Shown: piece after piece, positions 19,263 to 29,641 of the stretch | Numbering within the stretch: the stretch's first letter is position 1 | How the letters are laid out: each line of letters starts with the position of its first letter | Source of the DNA: Mycolicibacter sp. MU0083 | GTDB lineage: Bacteria; Actinomycetota; Actinomycetes; Mycobacteriales; Mycobacteriaceae | Assembly: GCF_963378075.1 (NCBI RefSeq) | Contig: NZ_OY726394.1 | Coordinates: forward strand, 682,001 to 746,000 | Length of the DNA stretch: 64,000 nucleotides | Direction of reading: 5' to 3' | Made by a program: the position numbers and the translations under genes | The notes under the pieces: generated by a model | What the model was told of the DNA's origin: nothing | Database searches by the model: none | Seen by the model: the letters and a program-made list of their open reading frames with translations, nothing else

Positions 19263-19904
19263 ATGCAGAACGAAGTGATGAGGAGGAGGGGCGCCATTAA
19301 CAGAGTCGCCGCCGCGGTGCACCGCGCGCTCGACGACCGGCAACGCGAAGCCACCGCCGAGGTGGAGCGCATCCTGGCCGCAGCCGTCACCGTGCTGCAG
19401 CGCAGCGCCCCCGAACCGCCCCGGGTGTCCGACATCGTCGCCGAGGCCGGCACCTCGAACAAGGCGTTCTACCGCTATTTCGCCGGCAAGGACGACGTGA
19501 TCCTGGCGGTGATGGAGCGCGGCGTGGGGATCGTGGTGTCCTACCTGGAGCATCAGCTGTCCAAGGAGTCCACGCCACAGGACAAGGTCGCCCGCTGGAT
19601 TCGCGGCGCGCTGGCACAGCTGTCCGAACCGCACCTGCTGAGCCTGAGCCGCGCCGCCAGCACCCAGCTGGCGGTCAGCGCCGACCGGCGACTGTCCGAT
19701 GACGACATCCTGGCCCCGATGCGTGATCTGCTCACCGAACCGATCGCCGCGCTCGGCGGTGACGACCCCCGCCGGGATGCCGATCTGGTGTTCGGCGCTA
19801 CGTTGACGGTCATGCGTGCCTACCTCAACACCGGCCGGCGGCCCCACCGCGCCGATGTGGATCACCTGGTGACGTTCTGCCTACGCGGGCTGGGGGCGGC
19901 CTGA
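19263..19904 (+). CDS. TetR-family regulator
   Basis: Up to 213 residues, with a TetR helix-turn-helix at about 40-85 (ILAAAVTVLQRSAPEPPRVS, then VAEAGTSNKAFYRYFAGKDD). The start is uncertain: ATG 19263 and ATG 19278 are in frame, but the best ribosome site, GAGGAGGAGG, lies downstream at about 19279-19288 and is followed only by ATT 19296 and GTG 19317. A different-frame ATG overlaps the dehydrogenase stop at 19241 and opens a 19-codon ORF. The last gene of the operon overlaps its stop. It is one candidate to bind the palindrome at 16057-16099. Confidence 0.85.
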   Translation: MQNEVMRRRGAINRVAAAVHRALDDRQREATAEVERILAAAVTVLQRSAPEPPRVSDIVAEAGTSNKAFYRYFAGKDDVILAVMERGVGIVVSYLEHQLSKESTPQDKVARWIRGALAQLSEPHLLSLSRAASTQLAVSADRRLSDDDILAPMRDLLTEPIAALGGDDPRRDADLVFGATLTVMRAYLNTGRRPHRADVDHLVTFCLRGLGAA

Positions 19905-20872
19905 TGCGCGCCATCGTCTGCGAGCAGTACGGCCCGCCGGAGGACCTGGTCCTGAAAGAACTTCCGGACCCGACGCCGGCGCCGGGCACCCTGGTGGTGC
20001 GGGTGCGCGCGGCGGCGGTCAACTTTCCCGACGTGCTGTTGATCGACGGCAAGTACCAGCTGAAGATCCCGGCGCCGTTCACGCCGGGCAGCGAGTTGGC
20101 CGGTGACGTGATCGCGGTCGGGGACGGGGCGCCGTTTCAGGTCGGCGACCGGGTGGTCGGCACCTCGTTCGTCGGCGGCTTCGCCGAGCAGGCCCTGGTG
20201 CCCGCCGCGGCGGTCAACGCCATCCCCGACGGCATCGACTACGCCGCGGCCGCCGGTTTCGGCGTCACCTACCGCACCGCCTATCACGCGCTGCGTTCGG
20301 TCGCCCAGGTCCGCGCGGGCGACTGGGTGGTGGTGCTGGGCGCCGCCGGCGGCGTCGGGCTGGCCGCGGTCGACCTGGCGGTGGCGATGGGCGCGAAAGT
20401 CCTTGCCGCGGCCTCCAGTCCCGACAAGCTCGAGGTGTGCCGCGAACGCGGTGCGGCGGCGACGGTGGACTACGACCGCGAGGACCTCAAGACCCGGATC
20501 CGCGAGATCACCGGCGACGGTGCGCAGGCGGTGCTCGACCCGGTCGGCGGGACCTATGCCGAACCGGCACTGCGCAGCCTGGCCCGCGGCGGCCGGTTCA
20601 TCACCCTGGGTTATGCCGCCGGCTCCATCCCGGCGATCCCGCTGAACCTGGTGATGCTCAAGGGCATCACCGTGCAGGGCATGGAGATCCGCACCTTCGC
20701 CGACGATTTCCCGGCCGAGAACGAACGCGACCTGGCCGAGCTGCAGCAACTGTTCGCCGACGGAACCGTCAGCCCCTACATCGGGGCGCGTTTCCCGCTC
20801 GCCGAGACCGCGGCGGCGCTGCGCTACGTCGCCGACCGCAAGGCCGTCGGCAAGGTCATCATCGACGTCTGA
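19904..20872 (+). CDS. Zinc-less alcohol dehydrogenase / NADPH:quinone oxidoreductase family
   Basis: 322 residues of the medium-chain dehydrogenase fold, quinone oxidoreductase branch. The N-terminal GroES-like domain has the substrate-side NFPDVLLIDGKYQ and PGSELAGDV. The Rossmann motif is VVLGAAGGVGLAAVDLA at about residue 145. No zinc-ligand cysteines of alcohol dehydrogenases are visible. Members reduce quinones or enoyl compounds with NADPH. The ATG overlaps the TetR stop (TGATG). Its 3' end overlaps the convergent lipocalin-like gene by 14 bases. Confidence 0.87.
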   Translation: MRAIVCEQYGPPEDLVLKELPDPTPAPGTLVVRVRAAAVNFPDVLLIDGKYQLKIPAPFTPGSELAGDVIAVGDGAPFQVGDRVVGTSFVGGFAEQALVPAAAVNAIPDGIDYAAAAGFGVTYRTAYHALRSVAQVRAGDWVVVLGAAGGVGLAAVDLAVAMGAKVLAAASSPDKLEVCRERGAAATVDYDREDLKTRIREITGDGAQAVLDPVGGTYAEPALRSLARGGRFITLGYAAGSIPAIPLNLVMLKGITVQGMEIRTFADDFPAENERDLAELQQLFADGTVSPYIGARFPLAETAAALRYVADRKAVGKVIIDV

Positions 20873-21248
20873 CCCACACCAGGGTGTTGTCGCTGGTCAC
20901 CCCGGCATCGGTGTTCCTCGCCGACAACGTCAGCCGGTCACCGTCGACCCGGGCCCGCCGCAGCTGAGGTGTCTTCAGCAGCTCCGGCAGGATCGACATG
21001 CTGACCCGGTGATGCACCGTTGCGGTGTCCTCGTCGACGTCGAACGGGCCGCCGTAGGCGATGTAGCCCGGCATCGGCGCGTCGGCGTCGCCGGTCAGCT
21101 GTGCCGACATGTACCCGTCGGCGGTGTAGAGGATCAGCCCGCGCGGGGCGGTGCCCAACGGGTGCGTCACCGCGCCCGTCGAGACGTCGCGGGACTCCAT
21201 CGACACCAGCTCCCAGCCGCCCAGCAATGCCTCACGCAAGGTACCCAT
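20859..21248 (-). CDS. Lipocalin-like domain protein
   Basis: 129 residues with the pattern of the lipocalin-like family: LLGGWELVSMESRD at the N-terminus, then GLILYTADGYMSAQLTG and GYIAYGGPFDVDED, ending in TLVWVRRR. Such small beta-barrels occur in fatty-acid and terpenoid catabolic loci and may bind hydrophobic ligands. It overlaps the carboxylase gene by one base and is probably co-transcribed with it; its stop lies inside the convergent oxidoreductase gene. No catalytic motif is visible. Confidence 0.75.
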   Translation of the reverse strand: MGTLREALLGGWELVSMESRDVSTGAVTHPLGTAPRGLILYTADGYMSAQLTGDADAPMPGYIAYGGPFDVDEDTATVHHRVSMSILPELLKTPQLRRARVDGDRLTLSARNTDAGVTSDNTLVWVRRR

Positions 21249-22744
21249 CAGGGCATGATGACCGTGCGTTGCACCGGCTCGGCGGCCGCCTGCCGGCTGC
21301 GCAGGCCGCGGTGCAGTGCGGAGAGCAGCACATCGCGGGTCTCCCGCGGATCGATGAGCTCATCGAAGCCGAGCTGGTGCGCGGAGTGATACGACGCCTG
21401 CAACTCGGTGTCGCGCAGCTTGGCCGCCAAGTCCTCCTCGGCGTGCGAAGCGGCGCTCAACGCGGCCGCACTCATCGCGCCCATCGTCGCACCCGGGTAG
21501 GCGAACGTGGCGACCTGCGAGTCGAATCCCAGCAGCGACATCACCATCGACCCGAAACCGTAGGCCTTGCGCAGCGTCAGGTGCAGCTTCAGCGTGGTCG
21601 CCGCGGTCTGCGCGGCGAACATCCGCGCCCCGGCCCGCAGCACCCCGGCCTGCTCGGAACGGCTACCGGGCAGCATGCCCGGGTTGTCGGCCAGGAACAC
21701 GATCGGCAGGTGGAACGAATCGGCCACCGTGATGAAGTGCGCGGCCTTGTCGGCGGCGTCGGTGTCGATCGAACCGGCCAGCACCTGCGGCTGGTTGGCC
21801 ACCACCGCCACCGGATGCCCACCCAGATGGGCCAGCGCGCAGATGATCGCCTTGCCGAACCGCGGCTGCACCTCGAACCAGTCCGGCCGGTCGAAGATCA
21901 CGTCGAGCACCTGCCGCATGTCGTAGACCCGGCGGTTGTCGCGCGAGACGATGTCGAGCAGTTCCGGGGTGGGCCGGGACTCGCTGTCGTCGTCGCTGTC
22001 CAGCGCACTCGGATACGACCACGCACTGGACGGGAAATAAGACAGGTACCGGCGGATGTCGTCGAGCACCGCTGCGTCGTCGGCGCCGAAGTTGTGCACC
22101 ACGCCGCTGGTCAGGGCGACCTCGGGGCCGCCCAGGTCCTCTTTGGAGATGGTCTCGCCGGTGGACTCTTTGACCACCGGCGGGCCCGCGGTGAAGATCG
22201 CGCCGTGCGGGCTCATGATCCGGAAATCGCAGACCGGGCCGACCAGTGCGCCGTGGCCGGCCGACGGGCCGAGCACCGCGGCGACGGTCGGCACCTTGCC
22301 GGAGCACTGCGCCTGCATCAGCAGGTCGGTCGGGGTGCGTCCGTAATGCTCACCGGTGGGCCGGAATCCGGCGCCCTCCAACAACATCACCATCGGGATC
22401 TTGTCGCGCAGGGCCAGCTCGGCGATCCGGTAGCGCTTGGCGTTGCCGCCGGGACCGATGCTGCCGGCCAGCGTGGTGAAGTCCTCGGCGCCCACCATCA
22501 CCGGGTTGCCGTCGATCAGCCCCGAGCCGGTCACGATGCCGTCGGCGGCGATCTGCCCGCCGACCATGGTGCCCAGTTCGCGGAAGCTGCCCGGGTCCAG
22601 CAGGTGCGCGATCCGGGCGCGGGCGTCGAGCTTGCCCTTGGCGTGGTGTTTGGCGACCCGCTCGGGGCCGCCCATGGCCCACGTGTGCTGTCGCCGCTGG
22701 TTCAGATCCTCCAGCGTTTCCTGCCAGTCCCGGGCGTTCGTCAT
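21248..22744 (-). CDS. Acyl-CoA carboxylase carboxyltransferase (beta) subunit
   Basis: 498 residues with both crotonase-like halves of the carboxyltransferase family. The N-terminal domain begins ETLEDLNQRRQHTWAMGGPE; LAGSIGPGGNAKRYRIAELA supplies one oxyanion hole. The C-terminal half has IVFLADNPGMLPGSRSE and YGFGSMVMSLLGFDSQVATF. The family transfers CO2 from biotin to acyl-CoA. No biotin-carboxylase or biotin-carrier subunit is encoded nearby, so it must use a partner from elsewhere or have another role. ATG 22744 has AGAGG upstream. Divergent from the phosphotransferase, with a palindrome between. Confidence 0.87.
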   Translation of the reverse strand: MTNARDWQETLEDLNQRRQHTWAMGGPERVAKHHAKGKLDARARIAHLLDPGSFRELGTMVGGQIAADGIVTGSGLIDGNPVMVGAEDFTTLAGSIGPGGNAKRYRIAELALRDKIPMVMLLEGAGFRPTGEHYGRTPTDLLMQAQCSGKVPTVAAVLGPSAGHGALVGPVCDFRIMSPHGAIFTAGPPVVKESTGETISKEDLGGPEVALTSGVVHNFGADDAAVLDDIRRYLSYFPSSAWSYPSALDSDDDSESRPTPELLDIVSRDNRRVYDMRQVLDVIFDRPDWFEVQPRFGKAIICALAHLGGHPVAVVANQPQVLAGSIDTDAADKAAHFITVADSFHLPIVFLADNPGMLPGSRSEQAGVLRAGARMFAAQTAATTLKLHLTLRKAYGFGSMVMSLLGFDSQVATFAYPGATMGAMSAAALSAASHAEEDLAAKLRDTELQASYHSAHQLGFDELIDPRETRDVLLSALHRGLRSRQAAAEPVQRTVIMP

Positions 22745-22769
22745 CTGCGGCGACCTCTTTCGTTGACCA

Positions 22770-22788
22770 TACTGAAATTCTTACTGTA
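22770..22788. promoter_or_regulatory. Imperfect inverted repeat in a divergent promoter region
   Basis: TACTGAAATTCTTACTGTA has dyad symmetry at six of nine base pairs (TACnGnAAnnnTTnCnGTA). It lies between the carboxylase gene (minus) and the phosphotransferase gene (plus). Its size and position fit a TetR operator, but no TetR gene is adjacent. Confidence 0.35.
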
Positions 22789-22865
22789 ACGTCTCTCGGC
22801 ATGGCTGGAGGCGGCTGCCCGGGATCGGTCCGGTGTGTCAGTTCCGTTGCGACGGTGGGTGCTCG

Positions 22866-23954
22866 GTGACTTCGGCAGGCCCGATCCCGCGGCATCCGCA
22901 GGACGTCACGCGCGAGTGGTTGAGTGCGGTGTTGAGCGCACGAGGTGGCCCGGTGCAGGTGGCCTCGGTCGACGTCGTTCCGGTCGGCACCGGCCAGACC
23001 GGAGCCACCTACCGGGTGGCGGCGCGCTACGCCGACAACCCCGACGGCCTGCCCGACAGCTTCGTGATCAAACTCCCTGCGGGCGACGACTCGGTCCGGG
23101 ACCGGGTGGTGCTGGGGTACCGCAGTGAGTGTGCCTTCTACGCCACGGTCGCCGACGGGGTGAAGATTCCGATCCCGCAGTGCTTCCACTGCGAGATCAC
23201 CGACGACGCAACTCAGTACGCGTTGTTGCTCTCCGATCAGGCGCCCGCGGTGCAGGGCGATCAGATCGCCGGCTGCGGCGAACGCCAGGCCCGGCTGGCG
23301 GCGACCGCCCTGGCCGGACTGCACGCACCCACCTGGTGCGACGAGCGGTGGCTGACGTTCTCCGGTCTGGCGATGACCCAGCTCGACGAGGCCGGCGCCA
23401 AGGGCATGGGCGACATCGCCCGGATGTGCGCCGAGCAGACCGTGCAGCGACTCGGCGCCCAACTCGGCGACGACGACTGCGCGACGCTGACCGCCGCCCT
23501 GGACGTCATCACCCCGTGGGTGTCGGCGCCGCTGGGCCGGTTCGCGCTGATCCACGGTGACTACCGGCTGGACAACATGCTGTTCAGCCCCGACGCCGAC
23601 CGGATCTGGGTGGTGGACTGGCAGACCCTGGGCGTCGGGCTGGCGGCCCGGGACCTGGCCTTCTTCACCGGCACCAGCCTGGCCTCCGAGCTGCGCAAAG
23701 AGATCGAAGCCGACCTGGTCGCCGACTATCACAGCGCACTGCTGGGCCACGGTGTCACCGGATACGACCGGGAAACCTGTTGGCAGGACTACCGGTTCGG
23801 CATGCTGCAGGTGCCGTTGATCTGTGCGCTGGGCCTGGTGTTCGCCGCCGGCACCGATCGCGGCGATGACATGTTCGTCACGATGTTGCGGCGTGGTTGT
23901 CAGGCCATCCGGGATCTGGGCACGCTGGAGCTGGTCGGCGAACTGACCGGTTGA
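22866..23954 (+). CDS. Aminoglycoside phosphotransferase-fold protein
   Basis: About 362 residues from GTG 22866; GTG 22833 would add 11 residues. Kinase features: VGTGQTGATYRVAARY in the N-lobe, catalytic loop LIHGDYRLDNMLFS and metal-site VVDWQTLGVGLAARDLAFF. It belongs to the same broad family as the 16112 gene but is a distant paralogue. It is followed by a crotonase gene 43 bases downstream, again placing a kinase-fold protein in an acyl-CoA context. The phosphate acceptor is unknown; resistance to an antibiotic is not suggested by the context. Confidence 0.78.
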   Translation: MTSAGPIPRHPQDVTREWLSAVLSARGGPVQVASVDVVPVGTGQTGATYRVAARYADNPDGLPDSFVIKLPAGDDSVRDRVVLGYRSECAFYATVADGVKIPIPQCFHCEITDDATQYALLLSDQAPAVQGDQIAGCGERQARLAATALAGLHAPTWCDERWLTFSGLAMTQLDEAGAKGMGDIARMCAEQTVQRLGAQLGDDDCATLTAALDVITPWVSAPLGRFALIHGDYRLDNMLFSPDADRIWVVDWQTLGVGLAARDLAFFTGTSLASELRKEIEADLVADYHSALLGHGVTGYDRETCWQDYRFGMLQVPLICALGLVFAAGTDRGDDMFVTMLRRGCQAIRDLGTLELVGELTG

Positions 23955-23997
23955 GATCCGGTGCGCACGCGCCGCGGAAGGAGAGGTCTGGGTCTTG

Positions 23998-24831
23998 ATG
24001 GACGCGCAATCACAGGAGCAGGCCTCGCCGCGGCCGCCCGAAGGCGACTGGCTCGGGACGCCGTACCTGACGTTCAAGCGTGAGGGGCCGATCGCGGTCT
24101 GCACGCTCGATCGCCCCGAGGCCCGCAATGCGATGACGCCCGCGATGTACTTCGGCATCCGATACGCGGTGGGCCGGGTCAATCAGGATCCGGATCTGGC
24201 CGGGTTGCTGATCACCGGCACCGGCGACGTCTTCGCCCCCGGCGGCGACATGGGCGGCGGCGGCGCGGACAACTGGCTGACCTTCGGCGCCGCGCTGGGC
24301 ATGGACGCCACCCCGTTCGAGACCCTGCGCACCTCGATCAAACCGGTGGTCTCCGCGGTCAACGGGCTGTGCCAGGGCGGCGGGCTGCAGATTGCGCTGT
24401 GCAGCGACATCGCCGTGGTCAGCGACCGCGCCACGTTCCGCGTTCCGGAGCTCTACCGCGGTATCGCCGACACCTACTACAGCCAGATGCTGGCGCGGGT
24501 GATCGGCCCGGTGCGGACCCGGGATCTGATGTTCACCGGCCGCACATTCGGGGCACAAGAAGCCCTCGAATGGGGCATGGTGGCACGGGTGGTCCCGCAC
24601 GAAGAACTGGCCGACGCCGCCCGCGAGGTGCTGGCGCAGTGCTGCCGCACCGCACCGGACGCCCGCACGGTGGTGAAGTCGAGTCTGGACGCCTACCTGG
24701 GTCTGTTCGACCGGATCGGGATGAGCGCGAGCCTGGGCAAACCGGAGGCCGTCGAGGGGTTCCGCGCGTTCAAAGAGCGCAGGTCACCGGAGTGGGTGCA
24801 CCCGGATCTGCGGATCGACGGCCGGTTGTGA
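23998..24831 (+). CDS. Crotonase-family protein
   Basis: 277 residues starting at ATG 23998 behind GGAAGGAGAGG. Crotonase segments: LDRPEARNAMTPAMY, GTGDVFAPGGDMGGGG, NGLCQGGGLQIALCSD and FRVPELYRGIAD. The first catalytic Glu is replaced by Gln (GGLQI), while the second (PELYRG) is kept, so one acid/base residue remains, as in many isomerase-type members. It lies in a two-gene unit with the phosphotransferase. Confidence 0.86.
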   Translation: MDAQSQEQASPRPPEGDWLGTPYLTFKREGPIAVCTLDRPEARNAMTPAMYFGIRYAVGRVNQDPDLAGLLITGTGDVFAPGGDMGGGGADNWLTFGAALGMDATPFETLRTSIKPVVSAVNGLCQGGGLQIALCSDIAVVSDRATFRVPELYRGIADTYYSQMLARVIGPVRTRDLMFTGRTFGAQEALEWGMVARVVPHEELADAAREVLAQCCRTAPDARTVVKSSLDAYLGLFDRIGMSASLGKPEAVEGFRAFKERRSPEWVHPDLRIDGRL

Positions 24832-24849
24832 GAACGGTTCGTCCCGATG

Positions 24850-24925
24850 CTTGCACCAGATGAGAATGGGTGTGCAAGAAAACTAGAATCAGGTATCGCA
24901 GAATCCACGAATCGGATAGGATTCG
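24850..24925. promoter_or_regulatory. Two inverted repeats before the YrbE pair
   Basis: The 124-base space before yrbEA contains CTTGCAC/GTGCAAG (24850-24856 and 24872-24878) and CGAATC-GGATAG-GATTCG (24908-24925). The region is AT-rich compared with its surroundings and has no ORF. The repeats look like regulator sites for the YrbE genes; the regulator is not evident. Confidence 0.4.
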
Positions 24926-24955
24926 CAGGCACTGACTCGGGAGGAGCCTGCCGTT

Positions 24956-25762
24956 ATGGCGATCAAGGAATTGATCCGCTGGTCTCCGCAAGCGGCGACC
25001 GCGCGACTGGCCGGCCCGATGGAGGCGGTCGGCGGACTCTTCTCGATGTCGGTGGACGCCGTCAAGTTCTTGTTCCAGCGCCCGTTTCAGGGCCGCGAGT
25101 TCATCGAGCAGTCCTGGTTCGTCGCCCGGGTCTCACTGGCGCCCACCCTGCTGGTGGCCATTCCCTTCACCGTGCTGGTCAGCTTCATCCTGAACATCCT
25201 GCTGCGTGAACTCGGCGCGGCCGACCTGTCCGGCGCCGGCGCGGCGTTCGGGGCGGTCACCCAGGTCGGCCCGATGGTGACCGTGCTGATCGTGGCCGGC
25301 GCCGGCGCCACCGCGATGTGCGCCGACCTGGGATCGCGCACCATCCGCGAAGAGATCGACGCGATGGAAGTCCTCGGCATCAACCCGATACAACGGCTGG
25401 TGACACCCCGGATGCTGGCCGCCGGACTGGTGGCGTTGCTGCTCAACAGCCTGGTGGTGATCATCGGCATCCTCGGTGGCTACGTCTTCTCCGTCTTCGT
25501 CCAAGACGTCAACCCCGGCGCGTTCGCCGCCGGGATCACCCTGTTGACCGGAGTGCCCGAGCTGATCATCTCCTGCATCAAGGCGGCCCTGTTCGGGCTG
25601 ATCGCCGGCATGGTCGCCTGCTACCGGGGCCTGACGGTCTCCGGCGGCGGCGCCAAAGCCGTCGGCAACGCGGTCAACGAGACCGTGGTGTACGCGTTCA
25701 TGGCGCTGTTCGTGGTCAACGTGGTGGTCACCGCGATCGGCATCAAGATGACGGCGCGCTGA
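24956..25762 (+). CDS. YrbE/MlaE-family ABC permease, A-type subunit
   Basis: 268 residues of the MlaE/YrbE permease family, clearly the A-type subunit of mycobacterial Mce systems (closest in memory to YrbE4A). Features: RPFQGREFIEQSWFVARVSL, hydrophobic segments TLLVAIPFTVLVSFILNILL and LVALLLNSLVVIIGILGGYVF, and the conserved GAGATAMCADLGSRTIREEI plus AVGNAVNETVVYAFM. In Mce systems YrbEA and YrbEB form the inner-membrane channel for lipid or sterol import with six MCE proteins and the MceG ATPase. No mce gene follows here. The ATG is followed three bases after its stop by the B subunit. Confidence 0.9.
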   Translation: MAIKELIRWSPQAATARLAGPMEAVGGLFSMSVDAVKFLFQRPFQGREFIEQSWFVARVSLAPTLLVAIPFTVLVSFILNILLRELGAADLSGAGAAFGAVTQVGPMVTVLIVAGAGATAMCADLGSRTIREEIDAMEVLGINPIQRLVTPRMLAAGLVALLLNSLVVIIGILGGYVFSVFVQDVNPGAFAAGITLLTGVPELIISCIKAALFGLIAGMVACYRGLTVSGGGAKAVGNAVNETVVYAFMALFVVNVVVTAIGIKMTAR

Positions 25763-25765
25763 GCC

Positions 25766-26620
25766 ATGGCACTACGAGGACTGCAGGCGGTCTACCCGCG
25801 CGTCGCCCAAGAGATCCGGCGGCCGATCGCGGCGATGGGCCGCGTCGGCGACCACACCATCTTCTACGGCAAGGCGATCGCCACCACGCCGTTCGCGTTC
25901 GCCCACTACCGCCGCGAGGTCATCCGACTGATCGCCGAGATCAGCATGGGCACCGGAACCCTGGCGATGATCGGCGGCACCGTGGTGATCGTCGGCTTCT
26001 TGACCCTGGCCGCCGGCGGCACGCTGGCCGTGCAGGGCTACAGCTCGCTGGGCAACATCGGCATCGAGGCGCTGACCGGATTCCTGGCGGCATTCATCAA
26101 CGTGCGCATCTCGGCCCCGGTGGTGGCCGGGATCGGCCTGGCGGCGACCTTCGGTGCCGGTGTCACCGCGCAGCTGGGCGCCATGCGGATCAACGAGGAG
26201 ATCGACGCACTGGAGTCGATGGCCATCCGGCCGATCGCCTACCTGGTCAGCACCCGGATCGTGGCCGGGCTGGTCGCGATCGTGCCGCTGTACGCCATCG
26301 CGGTGATCCTGTCGTTCGTCGCGAGCCGGTTTACCACGGTCTTCCTGTTCGGGCAGTCCGCGGGCCTCTACGACCACTACTTCCGGACGTTCCTCAACCC
26401 CATCGATCTGCTGTGGTCGTTCCTGCAGGCGTTCCTGATGGCGATCACGATCCTGCTGATCCACACCTACTTCGGCTATTTCGCCGCCGGCGGGCCGGCC
26501 GGGGTGGGTGTCGCGGTGGGTAACGCGGTGCGGACCTCGCTGATCGTGGTGGTCTCGGTGACGCTGTTGGTCTCGCTGTCGGTGTACGGGGCCAGCGGAA
26601 ACTTCAACCTCGCCGGGTAG
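25766..26620 (+). CDS. YrbE/MlaE-family ABC permease, B-type subunit
   Basis: 284 residues, the B-type partner, 3 bases after YrbEA. Family segments: FYGKAIATTPFAFAHYRREV, the membrane stretch MIGGTVVIVGFLTLAAGGTLA, ATFGAGVTAQLGAMRINEEIDALE (the coupling-helix region of MlaE permeases) and GPAGVGVAVGNAVRTSL near the C-terminus. In complete mce operons six MCE-domain genes follow; here the next gene is a B12-dependent mutase. The pair may serve another Mce system in trans or act with an unlinked MlaD-like protein. Confidence 0.9.
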   Translation: MALRGLQAVYPRVAQEIRRPIAAMGRVGDHTIFYGKAIATTPFAFAHYRREVIRLIAEISMGTGTLAMIGGTVVIVGFLTLAAGGTLAVQGYSSLGNIGIEALTGFLAAFINVRISAPVVAGIGLAATFGAGVTAQLGAMRINEEIDALESMAIRPIAYLVSTRIVAGLVAIVPLYAIAVILSFVASRFTTVFLFGQSAGLYDHYFRTFLNPIDLLWSFLQAFLMAITILLIHTYFGYFAAGGPAGVGVAVGNAVRTSLIVVVSVTLLVSLSVYGASGNFNLAG

Positions 26621-26694
26621 TTCTGCGGATGCATCCGACCTGTTCTCGATAGTGGTATTGGCATTCTCATTTATTGCAAGTACCGTATCCATCG

Positions 26695-28271
<1,577 letters not shown>

Positions 28272-28272
<1 letters not shown>

Positions 28273-28688
28273 TGACTGCTTCTGTTAGCCCGGCCCGTGT
28301 CCTGGTGGCCAAGCCCGGCCTGGACGGCCACGATCGCGGCGCCAAGATCGTCGCCCGCACCCTGCGTGACGCCGGCTTCGAGGTCATCTACACCGGCATC
28401 CGCCAACGCGTCGAGGACATCGTCTCCACCGCCCTGCAGGAAGACGTCGCCGTGGTGGGGCTGAGCATCCTGTCCGGCGCGCACGTCGCACTGACCCGGC
28501 GCATCGTCGAGGCGCTGCGTGCCGCCGACGGCGGCGACATCGCGGTGGTGGTCGGCGGCACCATCCCGCAGGGCGACGTCCCCAAACTTCTGGAAGCCGG
28601 TGCGGCGGCGGTCTTTCCGACCGGTACGCCGCTGGAGGATCTGGTGACCGGGGTTCGTCAGGCGATCGAGAAAGCGGAGGCGGTCTAG
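28272..28688 (+). CDS. B12-dependent acyl-CoA mutase, cobalamin-binding small subunit
   Basis: 138 residues. The cobalamin motif DxHxxG is present as KPGLDGHDRGAKI near residue 20, followed by GLSILSGAHV (the SxL element) and VVVGGTIPQGD (the GG element) of the Rossmann-like B12-binding domain. The Asp/His pair lets cobalamin bind base-off/His-on. The ATG overlaps the large-subunit stop by one base (TGATG), fitting 1:1 assembly. Confidence 0.93.
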
Positions 28689-29641
28689 TGCGGCTTGGAG
28701 TGATGATCGGTGCCGAGCGCGGCGACATGGCGCGCAAGGTCAAGAAGCTGATCTCCGACATCGAGTGGGCCGATTCCGCGGGGCTGGCCACCGCGTGGAT
28801 GCCGCAGGTGCCCGACGACTTCGACCTGCTGAGCATGGTCGCGCTGATGGCGTCGCACAGCACCCGGATCGAACTCGGCACCGCGGTGGTTCCGCTGCAG
28901 GCCCAGCATCCGATCGCTCTTGCCCGCCAGGCACTTTCGGTGCACGCCATCTCCGGTGGCCGACTGGCGCTGGGCGTCGGGCCGTCGCACCACTGGATCA
29001 TCCGGGACATGCTCGGGCTGCCCTACGACAAGCCGGCCTCCTACACCCGCGACTATCTCGAGGTGCTCAACGCGGCGCTGGCCGGTCCGGGACCGGTGGA
29101 CGTGGAGAACGACCACTTCACCGTGCACAACCCGACCGCGCTGGGCGCCGACACCAAGATGCCGGTGCTGGTGGCCGCGCTCGGCCCGGTGATGCTGCAG
29201 ATCGCCGGCGAGCACGCCGACGGCACCTCGCTGTGGATGGCCGATGAGAAGGCGATCGGCGAGCACATCGCGCCCAAGATCAACAAGGCCGCCGCCGAGG
29301 CGGGCAAGCCCGCACCGCGGATCGTGGCCGGCATTCCGGTCACGCTGTGCGCCAACTCCGAGATCGAGGCCGCGAAGGACCGCGCCAACCGCATCCTGGC
29401 CGAGGCCGAGACCTCGCCGAACTACCAGCGACTGCTGGACCGCGGGTCGGCCCGCGATGTCGGCGACCTGTGCGCGGCCGGCGACGAGGAGTCGATCCTC
29501 AAGCGGTTCAAGCAGTTCGCCGACGCCGGGGTGACCGACCTGTCGGTGCGGCTGCTGCCGATCGGGGATACCCGCGACGAGCTGATCGCCTCGAAGTACC
29601 GCACCCGCGAGGTGATCGCCGAACTCGCCAAGGCGGTCTAG
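28688..29641 (+). CDS. LLM-class flavin/F420-dependent oxidoreductase
   Basis: 317 residues of the luciferase-like monooxygenase superfamily, probably F420-dependent as are most mycobacterial members. Features: IEWADSAGLATAWMPQVPDD, STRIELGTAVVPLQAQHP, the conserved SGGRLALGVGPSHHWIIRDM and a C-terminal RLLPIGDTRDELIASKYRTR. GTG 28688 overlaps the mutase small-subunit stop (TAGTG). Placed between a mutase and a CoA transferase, it may oxidise or reduce the same acyl skeleton; the exact step is not deducible. Confidence 0.85.
   Translation: MRLGVMIGAERGDMARKVKKLISDIEWADSAGLATAWMPQVPDDFDLLSMVALMASHSTRIELGTAVVPLQAQHPIALARQALSVHAISGGRLALGVGPSHHWIIRDMLGLPYDKPASYTRDYLEVLNAALAGPGPVDVENDHFTVHNPTALGADTKMPVLVAALGPVMLQIAGEHADGTSLWMADEKAIGEHIAPKINKAAAEAGKPAPRIVAGIPVTLCANSEIEAAKDRANRILAEAETSPNYQRLLDRGSARDVGDLCAAGDEESILKRFKQFADAGVTDLSVRLLPIGDTRDELIASKYRTREVIAELAKAV

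Noticed and set aside
26650..26680. Further GAGAA-n5-TTCTC site before the mutase
   Set aside because: A single TTCTC half-site is present, but the opposite half (GGTAT) does not match.
26621..26694. Cobalamin riboswitch before the B12 mutase
   Set aside because: Only 74 bases are available and no B12-box-like GCCACTG element or long leader is present.
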